DNA of 64,000 nucleotides from Butyrivibrio sp. GTDB lineage: Bacteria > Bacillota > Clostridia > Lachnospirales > Lachnospiraceae. Each line of letters begins with the position of its first letter. Position 1 is the first letter of the stretch. The stretch lies in the NCBI GenBank assembly GCA_015056565.1, contig SVGB01000007.1, forward strand, positions 62,001 to 126,000, given 5' to 3'. Made by a program: the position numbers and the translations under genes. The notes under the pieces are model-generated. The model did not search any database. It was not told where the DNA came from and saw only the letters and a list, made by a program, of their open reading frames with translations. Shown piece by piece: positions 42,628 to 52,084 of the stretch.

Positions 42628-44094
42628 ATGGGCGGTGCAAACAGTGCAGTAAGCGCGATTGCAGCTTACATGACACAGGGCGCTGCAGCTAATGTTTCAA
42701 ATGTCTCTTCGCAGAAGAATTCTTCTAAAGCGGCGATTACAAACTTTGACAACATTTTGAATAAGGTTTCTGATACATTTGTACAGACCAAGACAGTGGA
42801 TGTTTCAAAGGATGTAAACAAACAGCTTGCAAGTTCAACAGAGACTACTGGTGCTGATACCAAGACTGTCAACTTAAAGGATATGACAAACAACGCGAAA
42901 AGCGTAAATGAAAATCCGGCGGATACAGCAGCAATTGACGATCAGACAGCAGTAAATGAAACAGAAAATCAGGTGGTTGATGAAAAGTTGCAGGAAGCCA
43001 TTAACGAAGCGGGGGAAGAAATCATCTCCCAGATTGCAGAAACATTTGATATCTCCGAAGAGGAAATAGTAGATGCAATGCAAGTACTTGGCCTTATGGC
43101 TGTGGATCTTTTAAATCCAGCTAATCTGACACAGCTTGTGACTGAGATCCAGGGACAGGGCGAGGCCATCGATCTTATCACAGATTCTGATATATATACA
43201 TCACTGCAGGACCTCATGGAGGGTGCGGAGAGTATGAAGAGCGGACTTATGAATGAGTTCGATCTATCAGAAGAAGATTTACAGGCAGCCATTGAATACA
43301 CCAAGCAGGGATTTGGCGCAGCGCTTGAAAACGCAGCTGATGAGAGAAATCTGCTGAGCTTTGAAGCAGAGATTCCAGAAGCTTTTGGAAAAGAAATTGA
43401 TGCTGGAAAGATAAACGCATCCGTGTCTGAGGCAATCCAGACGAGCGAAAATGCAGAAGAAAAAACTGTTGTCATTGAAACTGAAGGTCAGGAAACAGAA
43501 GGCAATAAGGGCAATCTTCCAAATGAAGCTCAGTCTACAAATCTTTTCAATCAGGTAATGAACAACATAGCTGATGCGGCAGCTGAGGTGGATGCATCGT
43601 CTTATGCAAGCTATGCTGACAAGACCCAGATGGAAGATATCATCAGACAGATCACTGAAAGAATCACTATATCGCAATCACAGACTGATACCAGCATAGA
43701 GATGCAACTTCATCCAGCAAGCCTTGGCCATGTGAATATTCTTTTGACCAGCGGCAAAGATGGAATAGTTGCAAAGTTTACTGCTCAGAACGAGATAGTC
43801 AAGGAAGCGGTGGAAGCACAGATGGCACAGCTACAGCAAAAGTTTAATGAGCAGGGAATAAAGGTAACTTCAGTAGAAGTCACAATTGCAAGCCACGGAT
43901 TTGAACAGAATCTCGATCAGCAGGGCGACAGGCAGCCTAAGGAAACATCACAGGATAAGAAGGTAAAAGGCCTTAGGAGGATCAATTTATCAGAGGTTTC
44001 TGGTGATGAGGAAATAGAGCCTGAAAGCGAAGCTGAGAAGATTGCAGTTTCAATGATGGAAGCAAATGGAAGCACAGTTGACTTCAGCGCATAA
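42628..44094 (+). CDS. fliK: Flagellar hook-length control protein FliK
   Basis: A 488-residue exported ruler protein that sets hook length and switches export specificity. The long N-terminal part is low-complexity, rich in Asn, Gln, Ser and Glu. The C-terminal Flg_hook domain (about 350-430) is clear: IEMQLHPASLGHVNILL and VEAQMAQLQQKFNEQG. Length varies widely in this family, and a long ruler may be related to the outsized hook protein downstream. AAAGGAGG precedes ATG 42628. Confidence 0.92.
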   Translation: MGGANSAVSAIAAYMTQGAAANVSNVSSQKNSSKAAITNFDNILNKVSDTFVQTKTVDVSKDVNKQLASSTETTGADTKTVNLKDMTNNAKSVNENPADTAAIDDQTAVNETENQVVDEKLQEAINEAGEEIISQIAETFDISEEEIVDAMQVLGLMAVDLLNPANLTQLVTEIQGQGEAIDLITDSDIYTSLQDLMEGAESMKSGLMNEFDLSEEDLQAAIEYTKQGFGAALENAADERNLLSFEAEIPEAFGKEIDAGKINASVSEAIQTSENAEEKTVVIETEGQETEGNKGNLPNEAQSTNLFNQVMNNIADAAAEVDASSYASYADKTQMEDIIRQITERITISQSQTDTSIEMQLHPASLGHVNILLTSGKDGIVAKFTAQNEIVKEAVEAQMAQLQQKFNEQGIKVTSVEVTIASHGFEQNLDQQGDRQPKETSQDKKVKGLRRINLSEVSGDEEIEPESEAEKIAVSMMEANGSTVDFSA

Positions 44095-44113
44095 AACTTA
44101 GGGGAGACCAGTT

Positions 44114-44806
44114 ATGGCAGATACAAGTTCAGTAAGTGCAATCATAAAGAACGGTGAAGTAGTCAATTCAGGAATAAAGACAGAAGAGCAGAAAGCGGCA
44201 ACTAAGACTACGCCAAATGGATATGATAAGGATGCATTCATGCAGATCCTGGTTGCTCAGATGAAGTATCAGGATCCAATGGAGCCAACATCAAATACCG
44301 AGTATATTTCACAGTATGCTACATTTACTCAGGTTGAGCAGCTTTCAAATATGGCTAATGCCATGAGCCTTTCAAGGGCTTCAGAGATGGTTGGCAAGAC
44401 AGTTGTTATCACTCAGAAGAATGCTGATAATGGTACAACTTCAGAGGTTCAGGGTGTTGTAGACTATGTTACTTACAGTGGTAATAAAGCATACTTAAAC
44501 ATCAATGGAACTGCCTATGACATTGATAATGTATCACAGGTTCTTGCTACAGACTATGTTGACGCACTTGAAGCTGTTGAGGATTTCCAGAAGGCCATTG
44601 ATAAGCTTCCAAATCTGGATATGATAACTGAAGAAGAGCATGGCGAGACCATTGACAATATGTACGCTTATTATAACGACGTAATGGATAAGAAAGCCAA
44701 GAATCTCATGAACAAGAACTATGTTACATCACTTCTTCAGTATGTAAACAGAATTGACGATATAAGAGAGGATGGCCACAGGACCTTTAAGAAGGAAGAA
44801 GCTTAA
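44114..44806 (+). CDS. flgD: Flagellar hook cap protein FlgD
   Basis: A 230-residue cap that guides hook assembly. The N-terminal family motif is intact (FMQILVAQMKYQDPMEPTSN, then TFTQVEQLSNM), followed by a Tudor-like and an Ig-like region (VVITQKN...GVVDYVTYSGNKAYLNI). The C-terminal part differs from E. coli FlgD, as usual in Firmicutes. SD GGGGAG lies before ATG 44114. Confidence 0.94.
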   Translation: MADTSSVSAIIKNGEVVNSGIKTEEQKAATKTTPNGYDKDAFMQILVAQMKYQDPMEPTSNTEYISQYATFTQVEQLSNMANAMSLSRASEMVGKTVVITQKNADNGTTSEVQGVVDYVTYSGNKAYLNINGTAYDIDNVSQVLATDYVDALEAVEDFQKAIDKLPNLDMITEEEHGETIDNMYAYYNDVMDKKAKNLMNKNYVTSLLQYVNRIDDIREDGHRTFKKEEA

Positions 44807-44836
44807 GTAGATTTTATGTTTCATGGAGGATACAAA

Positions 44837-45262
44837 ATGATATTGGATGACCAGAGATTCATGTCCATTGGCCAGGTCCAGGATCAATATTTAAATCCTA
44901 ATACTCCTAAAGCAGGCAAAGATAAAAATTCTTTGCCTGCAGGAGAAAATTCTTTTGCCTCAGTACTAAATAAAGTTAAGGATGCGTCCGATATTAATAA
45001 CAGTAATGATACTGTTAAGTTTTCTAAGCATGCCCTTAACAGACTTAGCATGAGAAATATCGAACTTACAGGCGAGCAGATGGAGAGACTTAATCACGGT
45101 AAGATCGAGGCAGGAGAAAAGGGTATCAAGGATTCACTGATACTGGTAGACCAGCTGGCATTTATCGTAAATGTGCCAAGCAGCACAGTAGTAACAGCAA
45201 TGGATCAGACAGAAAACAAAAACAATGTATTTACTAACATAGACGGAGCGGTTATTGCATGA
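44837..45262 (+). CDS. Small flagellar operon protein (TIGR02530-type)
   Basis: A 141-residue protein whose C-terminal two thirds match the small flagellar gene found between flgD and flgE in Firmicutes: FSKHALNRLSMRNIELT and the end VTAMDQTENKNNVFTNIDGAV. It may be a hook-assembly or export accessory protein; its role is unknown to me. ATG 44837 has GGAGG upstream and is preferred over the earlier in-frame ATG 44816. Confidence 0.85.
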   Translation: MILDDQRFMSIGQVQDQYLNPNTPKAGKDKNSLPAGENSFASVLNKVKDASDINNSNDTVKFSKHALNRLSMRNIELTGEQMERLNHGKIEAGEKGIKDSLILVDQLAFIVNVPSSTVVTAMDQTENKNNVFTNIDGAVIA

Positions 45263-45312
45263 TTGGACCGAAGCGGGAATAAGCCTGTAGTGCTTCCTGC
45301 CAGGAAATCTTT

Positions 45313-45336
45313 TGATCCGGACAGACTGCCGGATCA
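45313..45336 (+). other. Stem-loop in the flgE leader
   Basis: TGATCCGG at 45313-45320 pairs with CCGGATCA at 45329-45336 across an 8-nt loop. No T-run follows, so it is more likely an RNA processing or stabilising element ahead of flgE than a terminator. It lies in the 173-nt gap before flgE. Confidence 0.5.
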
Positions 45337-45435
45337 GTCGCAAATAGCTTCGTCCGAAATCCGGAAATAATCCATAGATATCTGGTGAATATTTATGTCT
45401 TATTTCTATATTCAAATGATGGAGGACTTTGCCTT

Positions 45436-48400
45436 ATGATGAGATCACTTTATTCTGGTGTTGCAGGACTTCGTACACATCAGACCAAGATGGACGTTCT
45501 TGGTAACAACATTGCCAATGTTAACACAACATCTTACAAATCCCAGTCAATCACATTTTCAGACCTCATGTATCAGACAACTCAGACAGCATCTGGCGCC
45601 ACAGCCACAAAGGGTGGTGTAAACGCTCGTCAGATCGGTCTTGGTGCTAAGTCTGGTGCTATTTCTACAGCAATCGAATCTCAGGGGGCAACACAGACAA
45701 CAAATAACCCTTTCGATATCATGATCACAGGTGATTCTTTCTTTATCGTTAACAATGGAAAAGAGAATCTCTACACAAGAGACGGCTCCTTCTATATTGA
45801 CGGTGCAGGCAACCTTGCAATGCAGTCAAATGGCTATTTTGTACAGGGATGGGCAGCTAAAGAGAATAAGGAAACCGGTGAGATCACAGTAGATAAAAAT
45901 GGCGGACTTACACCACTTCAGATCATGAGTGCAGATAATTCAACATATTCACCTGCATCTACTTCAGCAGCTTTATACTCAGGAAACATTGATGATCACG
46001 ACACTAACGTTACTTCTGATGATGGTAAGACTATAACTCTTGAGTTCTATGACAATAAGGGCTACCTTTACACAGGAAAGTTCACACTTAAAGATACAGG
46101 CACAGACCACCTTTTCTCGCTTCAGCTCAAGGATATTCTGGATTCATCAGGAAACACAATAAATAAGGTCCTGACTGACGGAACCAATCTTATGGATCAT
46201 ATCACCTTTGGAACAACTGATTCCAAGGATTACACTTTTGCTGATACATATGATATTACTGTTGGAACTAAAACATCAGATATTTATCAGAAGGCAGGAA
46301 CAAATGTATATAAAGATATTCCAAGGACGGGAGTTTTGTCTGATCTAATGACATCCAGCAAAACTACTGCATCTGGAGCACTTAGCAAGCTGTACGGCAT
46401 TAGTGATGCTGAGGTAATATCACAGGAACATGGCTATTCAAAGTCTTCAACATATGCGATCGATGATGCAGGAACATTGACCATTACATATGAAAAAGAC
46501 TATGTAAAGGGTCAGTCTCTTAACTCAGGCTATAGTTTCAAGACATCAAATACAACAGATAATTACTATGTATCCAACGGAGCTACAGGCATAGCATATC
46601 AGGTTCCAACAAATGCTACTGGTAAGATGAAAGATCTTATCGCAGGACCTAAAACTACACTTAAAGAAGTTTTTGGAATGGATGCTGCAGATATTACAAA
46701 GTACACAGCTGATGAGAGCTATTCCTACACATTCACATCAAAAACAGGTACAAGCCCTGATGTATTTACTGTAAGTAAGAGCACAACACTTCCAACTACA
46801 CAGAGTACTACAACATATCAGCAGCAGGATTCTTTTGATAGCTGGGATAGTGACTTCATGGATGCAAGCAAGAATCTTACACTGGCTAGCACTACAAATG
46901 CATACAAGGCTGCTAATCCCGATGAGCAGTTATTCTATTCATATGCATCAGGGACACTTAAGGTTGTTGGATCAAAGCTTGATGATTCAAAAGCTTTTAC
47001 ACCTGCAGCTACAGCTGAGTACACTGGAACAATAAGTGAGTTTGAAGCTGGGAAGCTTATAGATGCAACAGCACTATCTGACGATCAGAAGCTTGAACTT
47101 GCAACTGTTTTAGATACAGCTTATGGCACTGCATTAACAGGAGCAGATGATGCAGCAACAATAGGAAACGTTGAAACTTATTTGCAAAATAATAACTATA
47201 AAAATTTATTCTTTGGCCAGCTCACTGGTACAGTAGGCCTTGTATTTTATACATCATCTCCTTCTATGGTTGCTGATCCTACAAAAGAAGTGTTTACAGG
47301 CACAAACTTCTCAAAGGATTTCACTGCAGCTGAAGGAACAGGCGCTGCCCAGTTTACAGTAAAGACTCCAAAGACATATTTCAAGCATTCTGACGGCTAT
47401 GCGTATGTTTTATCAGGTAACGAAAGCAAACTTGGTGATTACAATGCCAATGTATTAAATCAGGTTTATGGAATTGATCCATCAAGTACATCAATGGGTT
47501 ACTCAGCTAATTCTTTAGTTAAGTTCAGCTCAACAGGAGCTATTACAATTTATGACAACAAAGAAGAGCCATTGAACCTTGATAGTAATTATGCAACAGC
47601 AGAAGGATCTTTTGATACAACAATAAACTGTGTAACAAAGAATCCTACAATTGCTTATGATGATGTACCTCTTACCGGAAACATTGTAGATCTTCTTTCT
47701 GTAGCAACAGGAGATGGTGCTCAGCCAAATCTTCTTAAGAATGTTTACGGTGTGACAGATGAGGATGCAGATGCCTATGGAACAGACGGAACATATAAGA
47801 TAAACAACGACGGCAGCATCTCACTTTACACAGGAACTCAGACAATCCAGCTTATGTTTAATGCAGCAAACGGATCACTTACAACAGCTAATGGACAGGC
47901 ATCAGGCCTCGTAAACATGAAATTTGATCAGAGTATTGATGGGCTTGAGGCATTCGGATTCCAGGTATCAAATGCAACTGATCCTGCGGAACTTGCTAAG
48001 AAGGGAACTGTTGAATTTGACTTCTCGACAGTTACTAACTACAACACCAGCGGATCATCTACCATCAAGGCAGTTAAGGGAGATAAAAAGAGCCTTAACA
48101 CTGGTAGAGCAGTAGGTGAGATGAACGGTGTCAACATCTCTACAGATGGTCAGATCTACGCTACATATTCAAATGGTCAGACCAAGCTCCTTGGACAGAT
48201 CGCATCAGCTCAGTTTGCTAACGCATCAGGTCTTTCAAAGGAAGGTGATAACCTTTATGCTTCAACTCTTAACTCTGGCGAAGCAACTGTTCAGGACATC
48301 ACAACAGACGGTGGCTACATGAATACCGGAGTTCTGGAAATGTCAAACGTAGACCTTTCAAGAGAGTTCACAGAGATGATCACAACACAGCGTGGTTTCC

Positions 48401-48468
48401 AGGCTAACAGCCGTATCATTACAGTATCAGACACACTTCTTGAGGAACTCACCAACCTTAAGAGATAA
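45436..48468 (+). CDS. flgE: Flagellar hook protein FlgE, unusually large
   Basis: The hook subunit, exported by the flagellar type III system. Both conserved ends are canonical: MMRSLYSGVAGLRTHQTKMD plus LGNNIANVNTTSYKSQ, and the C-terminal LSREFTEMITTQRGFQANSR. At 1010 residues it is more than twice the common length of about 400. The extra mass is a Ser/Thr-rich middle region (about residues 290-800) with four diverged internal repeats. Such hypervariable domains face outward on the hook. ATG 45436 is chosen from the SD GGAGG about ten bases upstream and the family N-terminus; an upstream extension to 45385 lacks support. A strong terminator follows. Confidence 0.95.
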   Translation: MMRSLYSGVAGLRTHQTKMDVLGNNIANVNTTSYKSQSITFSDLMYQTTQTASGATATKGGVNARQIGLGAKSGAISTAIESQGATQTTNNPFDIMITGDSFFIVNNGKENLYTRDGSFYIDGAGNLAMQSNGYFVQGWAAKENKETGEITVDKNGGLTPLQIMSADNSTYSPASTSAALYSGNIDDHDTNVTSDDGKTITLEFYDNKGYLYTGKFTLKDTGTDHLFSLQLKDILDSSGNTINKVLTDGTNLMDHITFGTTDSKDYTFADTYDITVGTKTSDIYQKAGTNVYKDIPRTGVLSDLMTSSKTTASGALSKLYGISDAEVISQEHGYSKSSTYAIDDAGTLTITYEKDYVKGQSLNSGYSFKTSNTTDNYYVSNGATGIAYQVPTNATGKMKDLIAGPKTTLKEVFGMDAADITKYTADESYSYTFTSKTGTSPDVFTVSKSTTLPTTQSTTTYQQQDSFDSWDSDFMDASKNLTLASTTNAYKAANPDEQLFYSYASGTLKVVGSKLDDSKAFTPAATAEYTGTISEFEAGKLIDATALSDDQKLELATVLDTAYGTALTGADDAATIGNVETYLQNNNYKNLFFGQLTGTVGLVFYTSSPSMVADPTKEVFTGTNFSKDFTAAEGTGAAQFTVKTPKTYFKHSDGYAYVLSGNESKLGDYNANVLNQVYGIDPSSTSMGYSANSLVKFSSTGAITIYDNKEEPLNLDSNYATAEGSFDTTINCVTKNPTIAYDDVPLTGNIVDLLSVATGDGAQPNLLKNVYGVTDEDADAYGTDGTYKINNDGSISLYTGTQTIQLMFNAANGSLTTANGQASGLVNMKFDQSIDGLEAFGFQVSNATDPAELAKKGTVEFDFSTVTNYNTSGSSTIKAVKGDKKSLNTGRAVGEMNGVNISTDGQIYATYSNGQTKLLGQIASAQFANASGLSKEGDNLYASTLNSGEATVQDITTDGGYMNTGVLEMSNVDLSREFTEMITTQRGFQANSRIITVSDTLLEELTNLKR
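46306..47835 (+). repeat. Four diverged internal repeats in FlgE
   Basis: Copies at about 46306-46500, 46594-46779, 47371-47559 and 47650-47835. Shared pattern: Y-x-D/x-[IV]-P-x-TG-x-[LIM]-x-DL in copies 1, 2 and 4, then [LV]-x-x-[VL]-[YF]-G-[IMV]-x-[DP] (KLYGISD, EVFGMDA, QVYGIDP, NVYGVTD), then a Tyr-rich stretch and a dG-T/S-[IL]-[TS]-[IL]-Y ending. Copy 3 has lost the first part. Confidence 0.7.
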
Positions 48469-48505
48469 TATTTAAAAAGATCAGTAAAGGCAAATCCATC
48501 AGATC

Positions 48506-48539
48506 AAATTCCCAGGACCTGTGTCCTGGGAATTTTTTT
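48506..48539 (+). terminator. Strong terminator after flgE
   Basis: A 13-bp perfect stem (48506-48518 with 48523-48535, core TTCCCAGGAC/GTCCTGGGAA), a 4-nt CTGT loop and a seven-T run. It splits the flagellar genes into two transcripts. Confidence 0.93.
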
Positions 48540-48874
48540 GAATTAATACATAAAAAATTTATTCAATTAATACTGTATTCCACAGCAAAAAGTGTTAAAA
48601 TAAGTTCGATACCACAATATCTAGTACTATGCCAATTTATATGTTGTGGTATGTCAAGGATGAGTTGGTGGGGGAATATGGATGTCTTCAATTAAATTTC
48701 AAATTGAAATCCCCAAAATGAAATTATGCTCCAATTATGTCTAAAATGTGAACAGTTTTAGCAGTTTTTAGCATTTAAAAGTGTTAAAATTAAGGTGTGA
48801 AGAAATTTAATTTCAAACACTGCTGAAAAAATTAGAAATTTTGAAATTTTCAAATATAAAAAGGGGGAAATGTT
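48540..48874 (+). other. 335-bp AT-rich, structured region upstream of motA
   Basis: No ORF is supported here. It contains two copies of AAAAGTGTTAAAAT (48587-48600 and 48777-48790), each including a -10-like TAAAAT. ATACCACAA/TTGTGGTAT forms a hairpin (48609-48617 with 48644-48652). A second stem pairs GGGG (48671-48674) with CCCC (48711-48714) and TTCAATT with AATTGAA inside it. A weak sigma-28-like pair, CAAA-N15-TTCGATAC, ends at 48612. It probably holds the promoter and a long leader for the second flagellar transcript. Confidence 0.5.
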
Positions 48875-49678
48875 GTGGATATTGCTTCATTACTTGGAGT
48901 AGGACTGTGTTTCGTCTTTATGATCCTCAGTATTGTATTTAGTGCCGGTATTGGAGGCGTTAAATACTTCGTGGATGCTCCGTCAATGATGATCACTTTT
49001 GGTGGCGCTTTTATGGCGGTTTTGGGATCCCGGAGCATGCAAAGTTTCATCAATGGTCTTAAGTCATACACGCTGATCTTCAAGATGCCTTCTGATGATA
49101 CCAAGTCTGTAATAAAGAGCATCATTGATCTTTCAAACACAGCAAGAAAAGAAGGCCTTTTAGCTCTTGAAGAAGCTGCCAGCGGACTGGAAGATCCTTT
49201 CATGAAAAAGGGTGTAATGCTCATAGTTGATGGTACTGAGCCGGAACTTGTAAAAAGTATCTTAGAGGCTGAAATTGATGCCATGGCTGAACGTCATAAA
49301 GAAAACTACTCATTCTTTGCTGATGTAGCAGGTATGGGACCTTCTTGGGGTATGATCGGAACCCTTCTTGGACTGGTTCTTATGCTTCAGAACATGTCTG
49401 ATCCATCATCTATCGGACCATCTATGGCGGTTGCCCTCATTACAACATTCTATGGTTCAGTTCTTGCAAACTGGTTTTGTTATCCCGCTGAGAACAAGCT
49501 CAAAGCCAGGAGCAATGCTGAGTATATGAGTAAGAGCATAGTTATTGAAGGTCTGCTTTCTATTCAGGCAGGTGAGAACCCGCGTGTTACTGAAGAGAAG
49601 CTTAAGTCATTCCTGTCACCTGCTGACAGATCAGCATATGAAGCAGAGAATGGCTCTGGAGACGGCGGAGGAGAATAA
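48875..49678 (+). CDS. motA: Flagellar stator protein MotA
   Basis: A 267-residue stator subunit with four membrane helices that conducts ions to turn the motor. The MotA/TolQ region GMGPSWGMIGTLLGLVLML and the cytosolic charged loop (about 85-145) that contacts FliG are present. It starts at GTG 48875, 7 nt after AAGGGGG. motB overlaps its stop by one base. motAB between flgE and fliL is unlike Bacillus, where they lie elsewhere, but is found in Clostridia. Confidence 0.96.
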   Translation: MDIASLLGVGLCFVFMILSIVFSAGIGGVKYFVDAPSMMITFGGAFMAVLGSRSMQSFINGLKSYTLIFKMPSDDTKSVIKSIIDLSNTARKEGLLALEEAASGLEDPFMKKGVMLIVDGTEPELVKSILEAEIDAMAERHKENYSFFADVAGMGPSWGMIGTLLGLVLMLQNMSDPSSIGPSMAVALITTFYGSVLANWFCYPAENKLKARSNAEYMSKSIVIEGLLSIQAGENPRVTEEKLKSFLSPADRSAYEAENGSGDGGGE

Positions 49679-50511
49679 TGGCTAAGAAACCTGAAGAAGT
49701 TAAACCCGGTCTCCCCGCGTGGCAAGGTACCTTTGGTGATCTGATGAACCTGCTTCTTTGTTTCTTCGTTTTGCTTTTCTCCATGGCGACAATGGATGCA
49801 GCGAAGTTTGAAGAGGTTGCAGCTTCATTTAGTTCAGCCTTTAGTGTATTTTCAGGTGGTGAGATGGCTATAGGTAAGGGAGCCCTCATTGGCGATGGTG
49901 TATCCCAGCTCACAGAGCTTTCTTCATATATTACTTCCATGGGACTTGCCCAGAGCGGAGAAGACTCTGACTCTGAGGAGACTGCTGTTGGAGAAATGGA
50001 GCAGCAGGAACTCATGGAGGCCGCTGAAGCTGAACAGCTTGAGGCTTCCGCTGAACTTGCTGAGCAGATAGAAGAAGCGCTTGAAGAGGGCGAGATTGAT
50101 AACATGGTTTCCCTCAATTACACCAGTCAGTATGTTCAGCTTACTATACAGGGATCTATCCTCTTTGATTCTGGTAAGGTCGACCTTAAGGAAGATGCAT
50201 TACCAGTTGTTGAGAAGGTTGGTCAGATACTTGAATCCTATGCAGGCGGAACAATAGAGATTGAGGGACATACAGATAATATCCCTATGGGTGGCGGCGG
50301 AAAATATGCCAACAACGATGAGCTTTCATCCGGAAGAGCCCTGACAATCTTTTATTATCTGACTGAGAACACTACGCTTGACCCTGCTAATCTGGTACAT
50401 ACCGGCAGAGGTCAGTATGATCCAATAGCAGATAACTCTACTGATGAGGGAAGAGCCCGAAACAGAAGAGTTGAGATCAAGATATACAATCCTTTGAGTG
50501 CATCTTACTAA
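49678..50511 (+). CDS. motB: Flagellar stator protein MotB
   Basis: A 277-residue stator subunit. A single helix FGDLMNLLLCFFVLLF holds the ion-binding Asp21. A Glu-rich plug/linker region (about 95-140) is followed by an OmpA-type peptidoglycan-binding domain (about 155-270) with IEGHTDNIPMG and DEGRARNRRVEIKI. The residues around the Asp cannot tell proton from sodium drive with certainty. It is coupled to motA (TAATG). Confidence 0.96.
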   Translation: MAKKPEEVKPGLPAWQGTFGDLMNLLLCFFVLLFSMATMDAAKFEEVAASFSSAFSVFSGGEMAIGKGALIGDGVSQLTELSSYITSMGLAQSGEDSDSEETAVGEMEQQELMEAAEAEQLEASAELAEQIEEALEEGEIDNMVSLNYTSQYVQLTIQGSILFDSGKVDLKEDALPVVEKVGQILESYAGGTIEIEGHTDNIPMGGGGKYANNDELSSGRALTIFYYLTENTTLDPANLVHTGRGQYDPIADNSTDEGRARNRRVEIKIYNPLSASY

Positions 50512-50532
50512 TTTGAGGGGAGATAAGGAAAT

Positions 50533-51075
50533 ATGAAAAAGAATCTTTTATCAATAATCATCCTGGCACTTCTTATAGTGAATCTGGCCATGACAGGATT
50601 TATGCTTCTTAGCGTCATGACAACCAATTCACAGACAGCACATCTTATTTCAGATATTGCTGCAGCCCTTGAACTTGAAGCAAACGGCGGAAACACAGGC
50701 GGATTTTCAGGCTCAGCATCCGGAAATGTTGCTGTAACAGACGTTGCTACATTTGGATTTACCGGAGATGAGAAGCTTACCATCAATCTTAAGGCTGGCG
50801 CCGATGGAAAGAGCCACTACATGGTAGTTGAGGTTGTCTTCTCTATGAATAAGGCAAGTGCTGACTATGCAACACTTGGAACTGAAGAATCTCTTGCAAG
50901 TATGAAAGAGCTTGTAAAGAGTAAGGTAACAAATACTTTGGCATCCTACTCAATGGAAGAACTTCAGTCAGGTGGAGATGAGACTGCAAAGGAAACAATC
51001 CTTGAAGAAGTTCAGGAACTTTACGGTTCAAACTTTATTTATGATGTAAGCTTTTCTAGTGTGCTTTATAACTAA
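50533..51075 (+). CDS. fliL: Flagellar basal body-associated protein FliL
   Basis: A 180-residue single-pass membrane protein (helix about 6-28) with an outside FliL domain that rings the stator. The family pattern is weak but visible: a strand-rich part with HYMVVEVVFSMNKAS and the end LYGSNFIYDVSFSSVLYN. Position between motB and fliM agrees. Confidence 0.85.
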   Translation: MKKNLLSIIILALLIVNLAMTGFMLLSVMTTNSQTAHLISDIAAALELEANGGNTGGFSGSASGNVAVTDVATFGFTGDEKLTINLKAGADGKSHYMVVEVVFSMNKASADYATLGTEESLASMKELVKSKVTNTLASYSMEELQSGGDETAKETILEEVQELYGSNFIYDVSFSSVLYN

Positions 51076-51096
51076 TTCTTTTAGAGGAGATTCACA

Positions 51097-52080
51097 TTGA
51101 GCGAAGTACTATCACAAAGCGAAATAGATAGTCTGCTGTCGGCAATATCGACAGGTGAGCTTGATATGGAACAGATGCAGGGCAATGACGAAAAGAAAGT
51201 CAAGGATTATGACTTCAAACGTCCTGCCAAGTTCTCGAAAGAGCACTTGCGTACCCTGGAGATGATCTATGAGCACTATGGACGTCTTTTATCAACGACG
51301 CTTCCTATTTATCTTCGAAAGAACGTTTCTGTTTCAGTAGCAAACTCTGAAACTGTTACATATTCTGAGTTTTCAAACGCCCTTTCGAACCCGGTAATCT
51401 TGGGAGTAATAAGCTTTCTGCCTCTGCAGGGAACCATTATATTGGAACTTCAGGCCAATATTGGATTTTCATTTATTGACAGAATGCTTGGCGGAGAGGG
51501 AGCTGGACTTGATAAACCAAGACCCTTTACAGACATTGAGATGCCTCTTATTGAGAAGCTGGTCACCATCTGCATGCAATTGATGGTAGAACCATGGCAG
51601 AACGTAGTGGCGATCAATCCTGTAATGGAGAGGATAGAGACCAATCCACAGTTTGCACAGGTTATTTCACCTACAGATATGATAGCAATTGTCACTCTCA
51701 ATATTAAGATTGGCGATACAGAAGGTCTTATGAATGTATGTCTGCCTTACTTTACGCTTGAGAGTGTTATGGACAAGCTGAACACCAAGTTCTGGTTTTC
51801 TACTATGCAAAAGAATGCAGAAGAGGATTATCAGGATTATCTGGAGTCTATGGTAAGACATGTGGATGTTCCGGTTAAGGCTGTACTTGGAAGGTGTAAT
51901 GTATCAGTCAATGATTTTGTTCATTTACAAGCTGGAGACATAATAAGGCTTGATAACAGGGTTAATACAGACATGCAGGTTTATATTGGAAATCTATTTA
52001 AATTTACTGCATTGCCTGGTACCGCAAAAGATAAATATGCCGTACGTATCACGTCGGTAGTGAGAGAGGAGGAAGAGTAG
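51097..52080 (+). CDS. fliM: Flagellar motor switch protein FliM
   Basis: A 327-residue C-ring protein. The N-terminal CheY-phosphate docking helix is present (LSQSEIDSLLSAIS), then the CheC-like middle domain (about 45-230, with GGEGAGLDKPRPFTDIE) and a C-terminal FliN-like domain (about 245-320, VKAVLGRCNVSVNDFVHLQ). It starts at TTG 51097 behind AGAGGAGA. The docking helix shows that a CheY must exist, though its gene is not in the window. Confidence 0.97.
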   Translation: MSEVLSQSEIDSLLSAISTGELDMEQMQGNDEKKVKDYDFKRPAKFSKEHLRTLEMIYEHYGRLLSTTLPIYLRKNVSVSVANSETVTYSEFSNALSNPVILGVISFLPLQGTIILELQANIGFSFIDRMLGGEGAGLDKPRPFTDIEMPLIEKLVTICMQLMVEPWQNVVAINPVMERIETNPQFAQVISPTDMIAIVTLNIKIGDTEGLMNVCLPYFTLESVMDKLNTKFWFSTMQKNAEEDYQDYLESMVRHVDVPVKAVLGRCNVSVNDFVHLQAGDIIRLDNRVNTDMQVYIGNLFKFTALPGTAKDKYAVRITSVVREEEE

Positions 52081-52084
52081 GAGC

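Noticed and set aside
45385..45435. N-terminal extension of FlgE
   Set aside because: The family begins at MMRSLYSG and a ribosome binding site stands just before 45436.
48586..48612. CAAA-N15-TTCGATAC as a sigma-28 promoter for motA
   Set aside because: Several mismatches to both boxes; kept only as a remark in the region entry.
48840..48862. CodY-box-like AATTTTCAAATAT upstream of motA
   Set aside because: Too many mismatches to the consensus in a very AT-rich stretch.
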